From Chlorobium phaeovibrioides (GTDB taxonomy: Bacteria > Bacteroidota > Chlorobiia > Chlorobiales > Chlorobiaceae), in assembly GCF_003968655.1 (NCBI RefSeq), contig NZ_RXYK01000007.1:1-64000 (forward strand): 64,000 bases of DNA, read 5' to 3'. Both the position numbers and the translations under genes were made by a program. How positions within the stretch are numbered: position 1 is the first letter of the stretch; every line of letters begins with the position of its first letter. Below the pieces are notes generated by a model. That model saw only the letters and a program-made list of their open reading frames with translations. It was not told the origin of the DNA and did no database searches. Positions 10,563 through 20,335 of the stretch are shown here, piece by piece.

Positions 10563-10922
10563 ATGCAAGCTAAAGCAATTTTACGGCATACGCCGACATC
10601 GCCCCGGAAAATGCGTCTGGTGGCGGGCCTTGTCCGCGGCAAAGCCGTTGACCAGGCAAAGGCAATCCTGCTGAACTCGACGAAGGCGGCTTCGCGCAAT
10701 GCGCTCCAGACCCTGAAGTCTGCGGTGGCAAACTACGCTCAGCTCAATCCTGATGAGCGCGTAGGCGATCAGGAACTTTTCGTCAAGTCGGTGTTTGTTG
10801 ATGGAGGCGCTACGCTGAAAAGAATGCTGCCTGCACCGATGGGCCGCGCATATCGGGTCCGTAAACGATCGAACCACCTGACCATTGTTGTGGACAGGGT
10901 AAAGAATCCAGAAACTAAATAA
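10563..10922 (+). CDS. rplV: 50S ribosomal protein L22
   Basis: Exit-tunnel protein; 119 residues. '[18 protein letters not shown]' at the N-terminus and the C-terminal beta-hairpin '[20 protein letters not shown]' identify it. 17 bp before rpsC. Confidence 0.96.
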   Translation: MQAKAILRHTPTSPRKMRLVAGLVRGKAVDQAKAILLNSTKAASRNALQTLKSAVANYAQLNPDERVGDQELFVKSVFVDGGATLKRMLPAPMGRAYRVRKRSNHLTIVVDRVKNPETK

Positions 10923-10939
10923 CTTAGAAGGAGAGAACA

Positions 10940-11695
10940 TTGGGTCAGAAAGTCAATCCTACTGGATTCAGGCTCGGCATCATCAGGGACTGGACTTCTC
11001 GCTGGTATGATGACAGTCCTGTCATCAGCGAAAAGATCAAGCAGGACCAGGATATCCGTAACTATGTCCAGACTCGTCTGAAGCGTGAGAAGGCCGGAAT
11101 AGCGCGTATCATCATAGAGAGGACAAACAAGAACATCAGAATCAACATCTATGCTGCCCGTCCGGGTGCAGTGGTGGGCCGCAAGGGCGAAGAGATCAAC
11201 AATCTTTCTCAGGAGCTTGGTCGCATCACCGGAAAAGAGGTGAAGATTGATGTTGTTGAGGTGGTCAAGCCTGAAATCGAGTCACAGCTTATCGGCGAGA
11301 ACATTGCCTACCAGCTTGAGAACCGTGTTTCATTCAGAAGGGCAATGAAGCAGGCGATACAGACTGCAATGCGTGCTGGTGCAGAGGGCGTGAGAATTCG
11401 CTGTGCAGGACGGCTTGGCGGTGCTGAAATTGCCCGTGCAGAGCAGTATAAAGAGGGAAAGATTCCCCTTCATACAATCAGGGCCAATGTGGATTATGCC
11501 AGCGTGACCGCTCATACCATTGCCGGTACCATCGGTATCAAGGTCTGGGTTTACAAAGGCGAGGTTCTTGTTCAGCGCATAGACGCAATAGAGGAAGAGG
11601 AGATGAAGCGCATCAAGGAACGCCGCAGTGATTCCGGTCCCCGTTCGCGTGACAATCGTAACAAGCGCCGCCGTCGTCCTGCGGGAAGACCCTGA
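10940..11695 (+). CDS. rpsC: 30S ribosomal protein S3
   Basis: mRNA entry-site protein with KH domain; 251 residues. The start is TTG at 10940, preceded by AGAAGGAGAG, because the invariant '[12 protein letters not shown]' begins right after it. KH signature '[12 protein letters not shown]' is present. The C-terminus has a basic Arg-rich tail, longer than in E. coli. Confidence 0.96.
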   Translation: MGQKVNPTGFRLGIIRDWTSRWYDDSPVISEKIKQDQDIRNYVQTRLKREKAGIARIIIERTNKNIRINIYAARPGAVVGRKGEEINNLSQELGRITGKEVKIDVVEVVKPEIESQLIGENIAYQLENRVSFRRAMKQAIQTAMRAGAEGVRIRCAGRLGGAEIARAEQYKEGKIPLHTIRANVDYASVTAHTIAGTIGIKVWVYKGEVLVQRIDAIEEEEMKRIKERRSDSGPRSRDNRNKRRRRPAGRP

Positions 11696-11739
11696 AGAAA
11701 CCAGTACAACAAATCAGAAAATAGAATGGAGTTGCCGGT

Positions 11740-12159
11740 ATGTTAATGCCAAAGAGAGTGAAATACAGAAAGACGCAGCGCGGACGCATGAAAGGCAACG
11801 CAGGGCGTGGAACAGATGTATCTTTCGGTTCGTTTGGCCTGAAGGCGATTGAGCCGGCATGGATTACCAGCCGTCAGATAGAGGCTGCCCGTGTGGCAAT
11901 GAACCGGTATATGAAGAGAGATGGAAAAATCTGGATCCGGATTTTTCCTGACAAGCCGGTCAGTAAAAAAGCAGCTGAAACACGCATGGGATCTGGTAAA
12001 GGAGCGCCTGAATTCTGGGTGGCTGTAGTCAAGCCGGGTCGGATCATGTTTGAGGCGGACGGGGTTTCCAAAGAGATTGCGACAGAGGCCTTCAGGCTTG
12101 CAGCCAAGAAGCTTCCTATCAAGACCCGTTTCATCGTGCGTCCTGATTACGAAGGTTAA
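11740..12159 (+). CDS. rplP: 50S ribosomal protein L16
   Basis: Contacts A-site tRNA elbow and 5S rRNA region; 139 residues. '[19 protein letters not shown]' at the start and '[20 protein letters not shown]' in the middle are diagnostic. ATG at 11740. Confidence 0.96.
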
Positions 12160-12190
12160 AGAGAATAAAATCAGCAAGAGAGCAACTATT

Positions 12191-12397
12191 ATGAAAAAGT
12201 ATGAAATTGCGGCAATGACCGAGAAAGAGCTTGTAGAAAGGATTGCCGAGCTTGAAGGCAGGCTTGCTGATATCAATTTTTACAAGGTTATCGAGCAGCC
12301 TCAGAATCCGATGGTTTTCCGTAATTCCCGAAGGGAGATTGCGAGGATGAAAACCCGTCTCCATCAGCTTACGGTTTTGGAGTCAGCGAAAAGCTGA
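12191..12397 (+). CDS. rpmC: 50S ribosomal protein L29
   Basis: Small two-helix protein at the tunnel exit beside L23; 68 residues from ATG 12191. The frame is open further upstream (to 12050) inside rplP, but the family begins at 'MKKYEIAAMTEKELVERI'. 'NPMVFRNSRREIARMKT' matches the conserved second helix. Confidence 0.93.
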   Translation: MKKYEIAAMTEKELVERIAELEGRLADINFYKVIEQPQNPMVFRNSRREIARMKTRLHQLTVLESAKS

Positions 12398-12431
12398 GTC
12401 CGGGGCACCATAAAACAAACAGTTTACTTAC

Positions 12432-12734
12432 ATGGCAGAGAAGAACATGGGCGAGACCAGCCCCAATGCACAGGAAGCAGTAGCAAGAGGCCGCAAAAAG
12501 AGCTGGCTCGGCAAGGTTGTCAGTGACAAGATGGACAAAGCCATTGTTGTTGCCGTTGAGCGCAGGGTTCAGCATCCGGTTTACAAAAAATACTTCCGGA
12601 AGACCACGAGAATCATGGCTCACGACGAGAACAATGAGGCAGGTATCGGTGATCTCGTCAAAGTGATTGAGTGCCGTCCCATAAGCAAGCGCAAGAGCTG
12701 CCGGCTTGTGGAGATTCTTGAGAAGGCCAAGTAA
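12432..12734 (+). CDS. rpsQ: 30S ribosomal protein S17
   Basis: Primary 16S rRNA binder with OB fold; 100 residues, with a ~16-residue N-terminal extension before the core '[25 protein letters not shown]'. C-terminal '[17 protein letters not shown]' is typical. Confidence 0.95.
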   Translation: MAEKNMGETSPNAQEAVARGRKKSWLGKVVSDKMDKAIVVAVERRVQHPVYKKYFRKTTRIMAHDENNEAGIGDLVKVIECRPISKRKSCRLVEILEKAK

Positions 12735-12776
12735 GAGAGACCAGTATACATACACCTCATTAAAGTTTGAAACAGG

Positions 12777-13145
12777 ATGATCCAGAAAGAAACCAACCTG
12801 GTAGTAGCCGATAACAGTGGCGCTAAAAAGGTCCGTTGCATTCATGTGTTTGGCGGAACCGGCAGGAGATATGCTTCCCTGGGAGACCAGGTCATCGTAT
12901 CGGTAAAAGCAGCCGTACCGGGAGGCGTCGTAAAAAAGAAAGAGGTGTGCAAGGCCGTAGTGGTACGCTGCGCAAAGGAGCTGCGCCGTAAGGACGGATC
13001 ATATATCCGTTTTGATGAAAATGCGGTCGTTCTTCTCAACGCACAGGGCGAGCCAAGAGGTACCCGTATTTTCGGACCCGTAGCCAGAGAGCTTCGTGAC
13101 AGAAAATACATGAAGATTGTTTCGCTGGCGCCTGAAGTTTTGTGA
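12777..13145 (+). CDS. rplN: 50S ribosomal protein L14
   Basis: Subunit-interface protein; 122 residues. '[22 protein letters not shown]' and '[13 protein letters not shown]' are textbook family motifs. It ends only 13 bp before a tRNA gene that interrupts the usual rplN-rplX junction. Confidence 0.97.
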   Translation: MIQKETNLVVADNSGAKKVRCIHVFGGTGRRYASLGDQVIVSVKAAVPGGVVKKKEVCKAVVVRCAKELRRKDGSYIRFDENAVVLLNAQGEPRGTRIFGPVARELRDRKYMKIVSLAPEVL

Positions 13146-13158
13146 GGCGCAAAAGCAG

Positions 13159-13231
13159 GCGGGAGTAACTCAGTTGGTAGAGTCACAGCCTTCCAAGCTG
13201 TTGGTCGCGAGTTCGAGTCTCGTCTCCCGCT
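13159..13231 (+). tRNA. tRNA-Gly (anticodon TCC)
   Basis: Acceptor stem GCGGGAG (13159-13165) pairs with CTCCCGC (13224-13230), discriminator T at 13231. The anticodon stem ACAGC/GCTGT encloses loop CTTCCAA, giving anticodon TCC, and GTTCGAGTC is a standard T loop. CCA is not encoded. It sits between rplN and rplX on the same strand, inside the ribosomal protein run, so it is probably excised from the polycistronic transcript by RNase P and 3' processing. Confidence 0.95.
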
Positions 13232-13264
13232 CAGGATTTATGAATAACATCATACAGGTCAAAA

Positions 13265-13507
13265 ATGAAAACAGGCGTTAAAAAACTCAAGGTCCATGTC
13301 AAGAAAAATGATATGGTGACGGTCATCAGCGGTAATGACAAGGGCAAAAGTGGAAAGGTTCTGAGGGTGTATCCGGTGAAAGGTCGGGTTATTGTTGAGG
13401 GTGTGAACATCCGCAAGCGCCACATGCGTCCTACCCAGAGCAGTCCGCAGGGACAGATTATTGAGAGAGAGTTTCCGGTTCACGCTTCCAATGTGAAGAA
13501 GGGCTGA
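13265..13507 (+). CDS. rplX: 50S ribosomal protein L24
   Basis: Assembly-initiator protein with KOW motif; 80 residues, slightly shorter than usual. '[24 protein letters not shown]' is the KOW region and '[13 protein letters not shown]' follows. 33 bp downstream of the tRNA-Gly gene. Confidence 0.95.
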   Translation: MKTGVKKLKVHVKKNDMVTVISGNDKGKSGKVLRVYPVKGRVIVEGVNIRKRHMRPTQSSPQGQIIEREFPVHASNVKKG

Positions 13508-13526
13508 GTATTTCCTAACAAAGTCA

Positions 13527-13546
13527 GGATGACCAAGACCATCCTC
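13527..13546 (+). other. small hairpin in the rplX-rplE spacer
   Basis: AGGATG and CATCCT form a 6-bp stem with an 8-nt loop, 23 bp before the rplE start. The spc operon of E. coli is controlled by S8 at the rplE start, but nothing here proves a regulatory site. Confidence 0.25.
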
Positions 13547-13568
13547 GGCAAATTGACATCAGAACACC

Positions 13569-14165
13569 ATGGCCCAGAAGAAAGAAGAGGCGGCGGCAAC
13601 TCCAGCAGCACCGACAGCAGCAAGGCTTCAGACCTTGTATCATGAAAAGGTGGTTTCGGCATTGACAGAGCGTTTCAAGTACGACAATGTCATGAATGTG
13701 CCGAAACTCAAGAAAATTTCCATCAACATCGGTGTTGGTGAGGCGGCCTCCGAGCCAAAACTTCTTGAGACTGCACTACAGGAACTTTCACAGATTACCG
13801 GCCAGAAGCCGCAGATCCGCAAGTCCAAGAAGGCTATTTCGAATTTCAAGCTCCGCGAAGGTCAGGCGATTGGATGCAGGGTGACGCTGCGAAGAAAGGC
13901 GATGTATGAGTTCTTCGATCGCTTTGTCAGTATCGCAGTTCCCCGTATTCGTGATTTCCGCGGTCTTCCTGACACCAGCTTCGATGGTCGTGGAAATTAC
14001 ACTGTCGGTGTCCGCGAACAGATTATTTTTCCTGAAATAGATATCGACAAGGTACCCCGTATTCAGGGAATGGACATCAGTTTCGTTACCTCGGCAACAA
14101 CCGACGAAGAGGCATTCGTGCTGCTCACCGAGCTTGGCATGCCGTTTAAAAAGAAGAACAACTAA
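13569..14165 (+). CDS. rplE: 50S ribosomal protein L5
   Basis: 5S rRNA binding protein; 198 residues versus ~179 typical, the excess being an N-terminal Lys/Ala/Pro extension of about 18 residues before '[18 protein letters not shown]'. Core motifs '[11 protein letters not shown]', '[11 protein letters not shown]' and '[18 protein letters not shown]' are present. Confidence 0.96.
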   Translation: MAQKKEEAAATPAAPTAARLQTLYHEKVVSALTERFKYDNVMNVPKLKKISINIGVGEAASEPKLLETALQELSQITGQKPQIRKSKKAISNFKLREGQAIGCRVTLRRKAMYEFFDRFVSIAVPRIRDFRGLPDTSFDGRGNYTVGVREQIIFPEIDIDKVPRIQGMDISFVTSATTDEEAFVLLTELGMPFKKKNN

Positions 14166-14181
14166 TCAATACACAAGAACG

Positions 14182-14451
14182 ATGGCCAAGAAAAGTGTTG
14201 TAGCAAGAAACGAAAAACGGAAACGGCTTGTGGAAAAGTATGCCGCAAAGCGTGAGGAGCTGCTGAAGGCTGGAGATTACGAAGCCCTGCGCAAACTCCC
14301 CCGTGACAGTTCCGCCTCCAGAGTCAGGAACCGCTGTGTTCTGACAGGAAGGGGACGGGGTGTTTATGAAAAATTCGGCCTGTGCCGCCATATGTTCCGC
14401 AAGCTCGCCCTTGAAGGGAAGCTGCCGGGCGTGAAGAAAGCAAGCTGGTAA
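14182..14451 (+). CDS. rpsN: 30S ribosomal protein S14 (zinc-free form)
   Basis: 89 residues from ATG 14182; the frame is open to 14134 but '[17 protein letters not shown]' is the family start. It is the longer form with no CxxC zinc ribbon; '[25 protein letters not shown]' has only isolated cysteines. 16 bp after rplE. Confidence 0.95.
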   Translation: MAKKSVVARNEKRKRLVEKYAAKREELLKAGDYEALRKLPRDSSASRVRNRCVLTGRGRGVYEKFGLCRHMFRKLALEGKLPGVKKASW

Positions 14452-14512
14452 AACAGTCTGCCATTCAACGAGAGAGGTCTTTGTCCATTTTTGAAAGTAA
14501 CCAAGGTTCGCT

Positions 14513-14908
14513 ATGCCTGTAACGGATTCAATTGCCGATTATATCACCCGCCTCAGAAATGCGGGGAGAGCAAAAAATAAAACAACCGACATTCCGTACT
14601 CAAAGCTTCGGGAGAATATCTCTCAGCTTCTTCTGGAAAAAGGCTACATCAAGGGCTTTACTGTCATTACAACCGAGAAGTTTCCCTTCATCCGTGTTGA
14701 AATGAAGTATACTGCTGCCGGCGTTCCCTCCATCAAGGAGATTACCCGTGTGAGTCGTCCAGGAAGGCGTATGTATGAGGGTAAGGACATCAAGAAATAT
14801 CTCGGTGGACTCGGACTCTACATCATCTCGACATCAAAAGGGGTGATTACCGACAAAGAGGCCAGAGAGCAGGGTGTTGGTGGTGAAATCCTGTTCCGTA
14901 TCTATTAA
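14513..14908 (+). CDS. rpsH: 30S ribosomal protein S8
   Basis: 16S rRNA central-domain binder and, in E. coli, repressor of the spc operon; 131 residues. '[16 protein letters not shown]' and the C-terminal '[22 protein letters not shown]' are diagnostic. Confidence 0.97.
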   Translation: MPVTDSIADYITRLRNAGRAKNKTTDIPYSKLRENISQLLLEKGYIKGFTVITTEKFPFIRVEMKYTAAGVPSIKEITRVSRPGRRMYEGKDIKKYLGGLGLYIISTSKGVITDKEAREQGVGGEILFRIY

Positions 14909-14935
14909 TTTCACAAGTCCTACAGAGAGAATATC

Positions 14936-15475
14936 ATGTCAAGAATTGGAAAAATGCCCATAGCCCTCGCAAAAGAGGCTAAGCTGGAAATCAGTGAAGG
15001 GAACCTGCGGGTTTCAGGACCCAAAGGCGTTCTCGAACAGGCTCTTGTTGAAGAGGTGAAGGTGCTCCAGGAAGAGGGATTGGTCAAGGTTGAGAGAATC
15101 AATGACAGCAAACGCTCCAGAGCGATGCATGGCTTGTACCGCATGCTTCTCAGCAATATGATTGAGGGCGTGACGAAAGGGTTTACCAGAAAGTTGGAGA
15201 TTGCCGGCGTCGGTTTCCGCGCAGAGATGAAGGGTGACCTTCTTGCGCTGACGCTGGGTTTTTCACATATGATCTATTTCAAGGCTCCTGAAGGGGTAAA
15301 GCTTGAAACTCCCGATCCGGTCACTGTGCTTGTGAGCGGTATCGACAAGGCCCTCATCGGGCAGGTTGCAGCGAAGATCCGTTCATTCAGGAAACCTGAG
15401 CCTTATCGTGGCAAGGGTATCAAGTACGAAGGTGAGGTCATTCGCCGTAAGGAAGGCAAGGCTGCCGGTAAATAA
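14936..15475 (+). CDS. rplF: 50S ribosomal protein L6
   Basis: GTPase-centre protein; 179 residues with two related alpha/beta domains. 'MSRIGKMPI', 'VSGPKGVL' and the C-terminal 'RKPEPYRGKGIKYEGEVIRRKEGK' identify it. Confidence 0.97.
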   Translation: MSRIGKMPIALAKEAKLEISEGNLRVSGPKGVLEQALVEEVKVLQEEGLVKVERINDSKRSRAMHGLYRMLLSNMIEGVTKGFTRKLEIAGVGFRAEMKGDLLALTLGFSHMIYFKAPEGVKLETPDPVTVLVSGIDKALIGQVAAKIRSFRKPEPYRGKGIKYEGEVIRRKEGKAAGK

Positions 15476-15529
15476 ACGGCATCCCTGACCAAAGACAAGT
15501 CACTAACCATATACAACAGAGCGAAGAGA

Positions 15530-15889
15530 ATGAGTCAGATAGACAAAGCCTCACGGAGGCAGAAAATCAAGGACAGAAGCAGGGCCGCAGTAGCAGGAAC
15601 TGCTGTTAAACCGAGGCTTTGCATCTACAGGAGCCTTTCGCAGATTTATGCACAGCTGATTGACGACAGCGGCAGCACAACGATTCTTGCCGTGTCGAGC
15701 ATGTCAAAAGAGAATAAAGAGCTGAAAGGAGCGGGTGTGGAGGTATGCCGTACGGTTGGTCGTCAGCTTGGTGAAAAAGCTATGGCAAAAGGAATTACAA
15801 CAGTAGTATTTGACAGGAATGGATTTCGGTATCATGGCAGGGTCAAGGCATTGGCTGATGGTGCTCGGGAAGCAGGACTGATCTTTTAA
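15530..15889 (+). CDS. rplR: 50S ribosomal protein L18
   Basis: 5S rRNA binding protein; 119 residues. '[20 protein letters not shown]' and '[26 protein letters not shown]' match the family. Confidence 0.96.
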   Translation: MSQIDKASRRQKIKDRSRAAVAGTAVKPRLCIYRSLSQIYAQLIDDSGSTTILAVSSMSKENKELKGAGVEVCRTVGRQLGEKAMAKGITTVVFDRNGFRYHGRVKALADGAREAGLIF

Positions 15890-15910
15890 ACATCTCAATG
15901 AGAACGATAC

Positions 15911-16429
15911 ATGTCGAAAACATCAGCTAAAAGTATCCGGCCCGGAGAGCTCAACCTGAAGGAAAAGCTTGTCCATATCAACAGAACCGCGAAGGTTGTG
16001 AAGGGTGGTAAACGGTTCGGTTTCAATGCGATTGTGGTAGTCGGTGATAAAGAGGGCCATGTTGGCTATGGTCTGGGAAAGGCCAATGAGGTTCAGGATG
16101 CCATTGCCAAAGGAGTTGAGGATGGCAAGAAAAATGTGGTTAAGGTTCCTATCATCAAAGGCACCATCCCACACCAGATCATTGCCAAATACGGATCAGC
16201 CAAAGTGCTTATGAAGCCTGCTACACCGGGTACAGGTCTGATTGCTGGAGGTGCTGTTCGTGCCGTGCTTGAAATGGCGGGTGTGCGTGATGTGCTTACC
16301 AAATCACTCGGTTCCTCTAATCCCCATAATGTGGTGAAAGCGGCAATCAAGGGTCTGAAAAGCATCTCAGATGCAAACGATGTGGCTGAAAGACGGTCGA
16401 AGAGCCTGACAGAGGTTTTTGAAAGCTAA
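15911..16429 (+). CDS. rpsE: 30S ribosomal protein S5
   Basis: Decoding fidelity and mRNA helicase-site protein; 172 residues. N-terminal double-stranded RNA-binding domain '[28 protein letters not shown]' followed by '[13 protein letters not shown]' and '[13 protein letters not shown]'. Confidence 0.97.
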   Translation: MSKTSAKSIRPGELNLKEKLVHINRTAKVVKGGKRFGFNAIVVVGDKEGHVGYGLGKANEVQDAIAKGVEDGKKNVVKVPIIKGTIPHQIIAKYGSAKVLMKPATPGTGLIAGGAVRAVLEMAGVRDVLTKSLGSSNPHNVVKAAIKGLKSISDANDVAERRSKSLTEVFES

Positions 16430-16447
16430 ACTGATTGAATTGCGATC

Positions 16448-16633
16448 ATGAGTGAGAAAAAAATAAAGATTACGCAGGTACGAAGCATTATCGGCGGAAC
16501 CAGGAAGCAGAAAGCCACCATCCAGGCGCTTGGACTTGGACGGCCCAACTACTCGGTTGAGAAGAAAGACAATGCATGCACCAAAGGGCAGATCAGAGTA
16601 GTCCAGCACCTTGTGAAGGTTGAGGAAGTCTGA
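16448..16633 (+). CDS. rpmD: 50S ribosomal protein L30
   Basis: Small 50S protein of 61 residues. 'IKITQVRSIIGGTRKQKATIQALGLGRPNYSV' is the usual L30 pattern. Between rpsE and rplO, as in most bacteria. Confidence 0.93.
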   Translation: MSEKKIKITQVRSIIGGTRKQKATIQALGLGRPNYSVEKKDNACTKGQIRVVQHLVKVEEV

Positions 16634-16667
16634 GATTTTTACTAATAGCAAGTCGGGAATTGAAACA

Positions 16668-17225
16668 ATGGATTTAAGTTCACTTCGTCCTGCAAAAGGC
16701 GCGGTAAAAACCAAGAAAAGAGTCGGTCGTGGACAGGGAACCGGCAACGGTACCACCGCCGGGAAAGGCAACAAAGGTCAGCAGTCGCGTAGCGGCTACA
16801 AAAGGCCGATTAATGAGGGTGGCCAGATTCCTGTCTACAGGAGACTTCCGAAGTTTGGCTTCACTCCCATTGACAGGAAGCCTGTCACAACAGTCAATCT
16901 TTCGCAGATTGCCCGTTGGATTGAGATTGAAGCTGTGGGAAAAGAGATCAGCATTCTTGATCTTAAAAACCTATGCCATGCATCAAACAGCGAGTATTTC
17001 AAGGTGCTCGGCAACGGAGAGATTTCTGTGGCCATCACCATTACCGCACATGCATTCAGCAAGTCGGCTGAAGAAAAAATTGTTGCAGCTGGCGGCAGTG
17101 TGGTAAAGGCTGAGCGTACGCTTCAGGAAGCAGCAAGAGTCAAGGACCTTTCTGTTGAAGATGCACTTCTCAAGCCTAAGGCCAAAGTGGTCAAGGTAGT
17201 GAAGCCGAAAGTGAAAAAGTCCTGA
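16668..17225 (+). CDS. rplO: 50S ribosomal protein L15
   Basis: Late-assembly 50S protein; 185 residues from ATG 16668, though the frame is open to an alternative start within rpmD (16620). 'MDLSSLRPAKGAVKTKKRVGRGQGTGNGTT'-type Gly/Lys-rich N-terminus and 'GGQIPVYRRLPKFGF' are diagnostic. A basic tail rich in Lys/Val closes the protein and makes it longer than the E. coli form. Confidence 0.95.
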   Translation: MDLSSLRPAKGAVKTKKRVGRGQGTGNGTTAGKGNKGQQSRSGYKRPINEGGQIPVYRRLPKFGFTPIDRKPVTTVNLSQIARWIEIEAVGKEISILDLKNLCHASNSEYFKVLGNGEISVAITITAHAFSKSAEEKIVAAGGSVVKAERTLQEAARVKDLSVEDALLKPKAKVVKVVKPKVKKS

Positions 17226-17244
17226 ACTGATCCAAGCAAAACCC

Positions 17245-18576
17245 ATGAAGCTCACAGAAAGTATAAAGAACATCAACAAAATCCCTGAACTCCGTCAGCG
17301 GATTCTTTATACGCTGCTCCTGCTTTTTGTGTACAGGCTTGGTTCCCACATTACCATACCCGGTGTTGATGCCTCCCTTGTTGCGGGGGCATCAAATTCT
17401 CATTCGAATGATCTTTTCGGTCTTTTTGATCTCTTTGTGGGCGGCGCATTTGCCCGGGCTTCTATTTTTTCGCTCGGAATCATGCCCTACATCTCTGCCT
17501 CCATCATCATCCAGCTTCTTGGTGCGGTAACTCCGTATTTCCAGAAACTCCAGAAAGAGGGAGAGGAGGGTCGTCAGAAAATAAACCAGATGACCCGATT
17601 CGGAACAGTCCTCATTGCATCTCTTCAGGCATGGGGCGTCAGTGTCAGCCTATCGAGTCCTGCGTCTTTCGGTCAGGCGGTTGTTCCCGATCCGGGTCTC
17701 TTCTTCTCGTTCAGTGCCGTCATTATTCTTACCGCGTCGACTGTTTTTGTCATGTGGCTTGGTGAGCGCATTACGGAGCAGGGTATCGGCAACGGTATTT
17801 CACTGATTATCATGATCGGTATCCTTGCAGCGTTCCCTCAATCGCTTGTTGCAGAGTTCCGCTCGGTATCCCTTGGCAGCAAGAACTGGATTATTGAAAT
17901 CATCATTCTTGCGATGATGGTAGCCATTGTGGCTTTTGTCGTGGTCCTGACTGTAGGTACCCGCAGGGTTCCTGTACAGCACGCAAAGAGGGTTGTCGGC
18001 CGGAAGGTGTATGGCGGTGGCACGCAGTACATACCCATGAAAATCAACACTGCCGGCGTGATGCCTATTATTTTCGCCCAGTCGATCATGTTTCTGCCCG
18101 GTACTTTCCTTTCCTTTTTCCCGGACAACGAGGTGATGCAGTCGATGTCCTCAATCTTTGCCTACGACTCATGGTGGTATGCACTGATGTTCGGCACGAT
18201 GATTCTGTTTTTTACCTATTTCTATACCGCCATTGCTTTCAACCCTAAAGAGGTTGCCGATACCATGCGGCGCCAGGGGGGGTTCATACCCGGTGTGAGG
18301 CCGGGAAAGAGCACAGCCGATTTTATTGATAATATTCTTACGCGAATTACACTTCCTGGGGCAGTTTCGTTGGCCCTTATTGCTGTGCTCCCAACATTCC
18401 TGACGAAGTTCGCCAATGTGACGCCGGGATTTGCTCAGTTTTTTGGCGGAACCAGCCTGCTGATTATAGTGGGCGTGGGACTTGATACCCTTCAGCAGGT
18501 GGAAAGCCATCTCCTGATGCGTCACTATGACGGGTTTATGAAGTCCGGTAAGACACGCGGCCGTCAGAGCCGCTAA
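17245..18576 (+). CDS. secY: Protein translocase subunit SecY
   Basis: Channel subunit of the SecYEG translocon; 443 residues with ten predicted membrane helices. 'LGSHITIPGVD' near the N-terminus, 'GIMPYISASIIIQLL' in helix 2, and 'FNPKEVADTMRRQGGFIPGVRPG' in the cytoplasmic loop that contacts the ribosome and SecA. It follows rplO by 19 bp. No adk gene lies between secY and map, unlike many spc operons. Confidence 0.97.
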   Translation: MKLTESIKNINKIPELRQRILYTLLLLFVYRLGSHITIPGVDASLVAGASNSHSNDLFGLFDLFVGGAFARASIFSLGIMPYISASIIIQLLGAVTPYFQKLQKEGEEGRQKINQMTRFGTVLIASLQAWGVSVSLSSPASFGQAVVPDPGLFFSFSAVIILTASTVFVMWLGERITEQGIGNGISLIIMIGILAAFPQSLVAEFRSVSLGSKNWIIEIIILAMMVAIVAFVVVLTVGTRRVPVQHAKRVVGRKVYGGGTQYIPMKINTAGVMPIIFAQSIMFLPGTFLSFFPDNEVMQSMSSIFAYDSWWYALMFGTMILFFTYFYTAIAFNPKEVADTMRRQGGFIPGVRPGKSTADFIDNILTRITLPGAVSLALIAVLPTFLTKFANVTPGFAQFFGGTSLLIIVGVGLDTLQQVESHLLMRHYDGFMKSGKTRGRQSR

Positions 18577-18590
18577 GGGAAGGTGGATTG

Positions 18591-19388
18591 ATGATCAGCA
18601 TTAAAAGTGAACGAGAGATTGAATTGATGAGGGAGGCGGGAGCCATTGTTGCCAAGACCCTTGATATGCTTGAAACAGAAATCAGGCCGGGGATGACAAC
18701 CCTTCAGCTTGATGAAATGGCAGAAGAGTTCATCCGGAGCCATCAGGCGGTACCGAGTTTTCTGAATTATGCTCCAAAGGGAGATCCCGATGTAACCCCC
18801 TATCCTGCAACGCTCTGTGTATCGCTCAATGAAGAGGTTGTTCATGGGGTGCCGACAAAAAAAAGGGTGATGAAGGAAGGTGATATAGTTTCTGTGGATT
18901 GCGGGGCCTATAAAGGCGGCTATCATGGTGATTCAGCAAGAACTTTTGTCCTCGGCGAGATAGATCCAACGGTTCAGCAGCTTGTTGATGTTACCCGTGA
19001 AAGCCTTATGAAGGGCATATCCATGGCTGTTGCCGGCAACAGGCTGCATGATATCTCCGCTGCAGTGGAACAGCATGCACGGTCGTACCGTTTCAGTGTC
19101 ATTGAAAATATGGTTGGTCACGGTATTGGCAGCGAATTGCATGAAGACCCTCCGGTTCCCAATTATGGAAGAAAAGGAACAGGCCCTGTCCTTCGTGAAG
19201 GGATGACTTTAGCCATTGAGCCCATGATAGCACTCGGTCGTTCACGCAATGCGGTGAGTCGTCGGGGAGGCTGGGTAGCTGTGACGGAGGACGGAAAGCC
19301 CTCTGCGCATTTTGAGCATACGATTGTTGTAAGGAACGGGGATGCAGAAATACTGACCCGTTCATTTCTAGGTTCCGCTGGCGCTTGA
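18591..19388 (+). CDS. map: Methionine aminopeptidase, type I
   Basis: Removes N-terminal methionine from nascent proteins. 265 residues from ATG 18591 (a TTG directly before it also opens the frame). Metal ligands are visible as 'VDCGAYKGGYHGDSARTF', 'GHGIG', 'EPM' and 'FEHTI', with the substrate-contacting His in 'VVHGVPTKK'. 14 bp after secY and 36 bp before infA. Confidence 0.96.
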   Translation: MISIKSEREIELMREAGAIVAKTLDMLETEIRPGMTTLQLDEMAEEFIRSHQAVPSFLNYAPKGDPDVTPYPATLCVSLNEEVVHGVPTKKRVMKEGDIVSVDCGAYKGGYHGDSARTFVLGEIDPTVQQLVDVTRESLMKGISMAVAGNRLHDISAAVEQHARSYRFSVIENMVGHGIGSELHEDPPVPNYGRKGTGPVLREGMTLAIEPMIALGRSRNAVSRRGGWVAVTEDGKPSAHFEHTIVVRNGDAEILTRSFLGSAGA

Positions 19389-19424
19389 AGGAACAATTCA
19401 AAAGAGCATAAAGGAGCAACTGTT

Positions 19425-19643
19425 TTGGCGAAGGAAGAATCAATTGAGATTGAAGGCGTTATCCTTGAGGCGCTGCCTAATGCGCAGTTCAAGGTGGAGC
19501 TCGAAAATGGGCTGGTTGTGCTTGCCCATGTTTCCGGAAAAATCAGGATGCACTATATCCGCATTCTTCCGGGTGATAAGGTGAAAGTACAGATTTCCCC
19601 TTACGATATCTCAAAAGGGAGAATCACCTACCGTTATAAATAA
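19425..19643 (+). CDS. infA: Translation initiation factor IF-1
   Basis: S1-fold initiation factor that occupies the A site; 72 residues. The start is TTG at 19425 with AAAGGAG nine bases before it. '[19 protein letters not shown]' and '[27 protein letters not shown]' are diagnostic. 111 bp separate it from rpmJ, the widest gap in the ribosomal run apart from the tRNA junction. Confidence 0.96.
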   Translation: MAKEESIEIEGVILEALPNAQFKVELENGLVVLAHVSGKIRMHYIRILPGDKVKVQISPYDISKGRITYRYK

Positions 19644-19754
19644 AGTGGGAAATTGCATGGTGGCGTATTGATTCTTTTATCTTTATTCGTTACATTACAT
19701 GCCTTTTCAAATTTTGCGTTCAGTCAGGTTTAATTCTTGCATGTGGGGTTTACT

Positions 19755-19871
19755 ATGAAAGTGTATTCATCGATCAAAAAAAGATGCGAGCATTGCCGCA
19801 TCATCAAGCGCAAAGGCAAACGGTTTGTCATCTGCAAGGTGAACCCGAGCCACAAACAGCGCCAGGGTTGA
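19755..19871 (+). CDS. rpmJ: 50S ribosomal protein L36 (zinc form)
   Basis: A 38-residue protein beginning [14 protein letters not shown] and ending SHKQRQG. Cys11, Cys14, Cys27 and His32 form the zinc site of the C+ type. The position between infA and rpsM is the standard one. Confidence 0.95.
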
Positions 19872-19908
19872 TTTCCGGGGATTAATCAATAGAACTTTAT
19901 AAGAGAAT

Positions 19909-20286
19909 ATGAGGATAGCTGGTGTAAATCTGCCGCTCAACAAGCATGCAGTCATAGCCTTGACGCATGTATACGGCATTGGGAAGACAACTGCAAAAAC
20001 CATTCTTCAGAGAACGGGTATTGCGCCTGACAGGAAGATTTCAGACTTGAACGACGCAGAGGCGCATTCAATCCGTGAACTTATTGCCGAAGAGTACAAG
20101 GTTGAGGGTCAGGCTCGTGGTGAGCAGCAGCTTTCCATCAAGCGCCTTATGGATGTAGGGTGCTACAGGGGACTTCGTCACCGTCGCTCGCTGCCTGTTC
20201 GTGGACAGAATACACAGACCAATGCAAGGACGAGAAAGGGTAAGCGTAAGACTGTTGCCGGCAAGAAGAAGGCGGCCAGGAAGTAG
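19909..20286 (+). CDS. rpsM: 30S ribosomal protein S13
   Basis: 30S head protein bridging to L5 and contacting P-site tRNA through its basic tail; 125 residues. '[25 protein letters not shown]' and '[25 protein letters not shown]' are textbook. Confidence 0.97.
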   Translation: MRIAGVNLPLNKHAVIALTHVYGIGKTTAKTILQRTGIAPDRKISDLNDAEAHSIRELIAEEYKVEGQARGEQQLSIKRLMDVGCYRGLRHRRSLPVRGQNTQTNARTRKGKRKTVAGKKKAARK

Positions 20287-20335
20287 GTGGTGATCAAGGC
20301 ATAAAAAAACTTCGAGACTAAAGAGTTCATAATTC

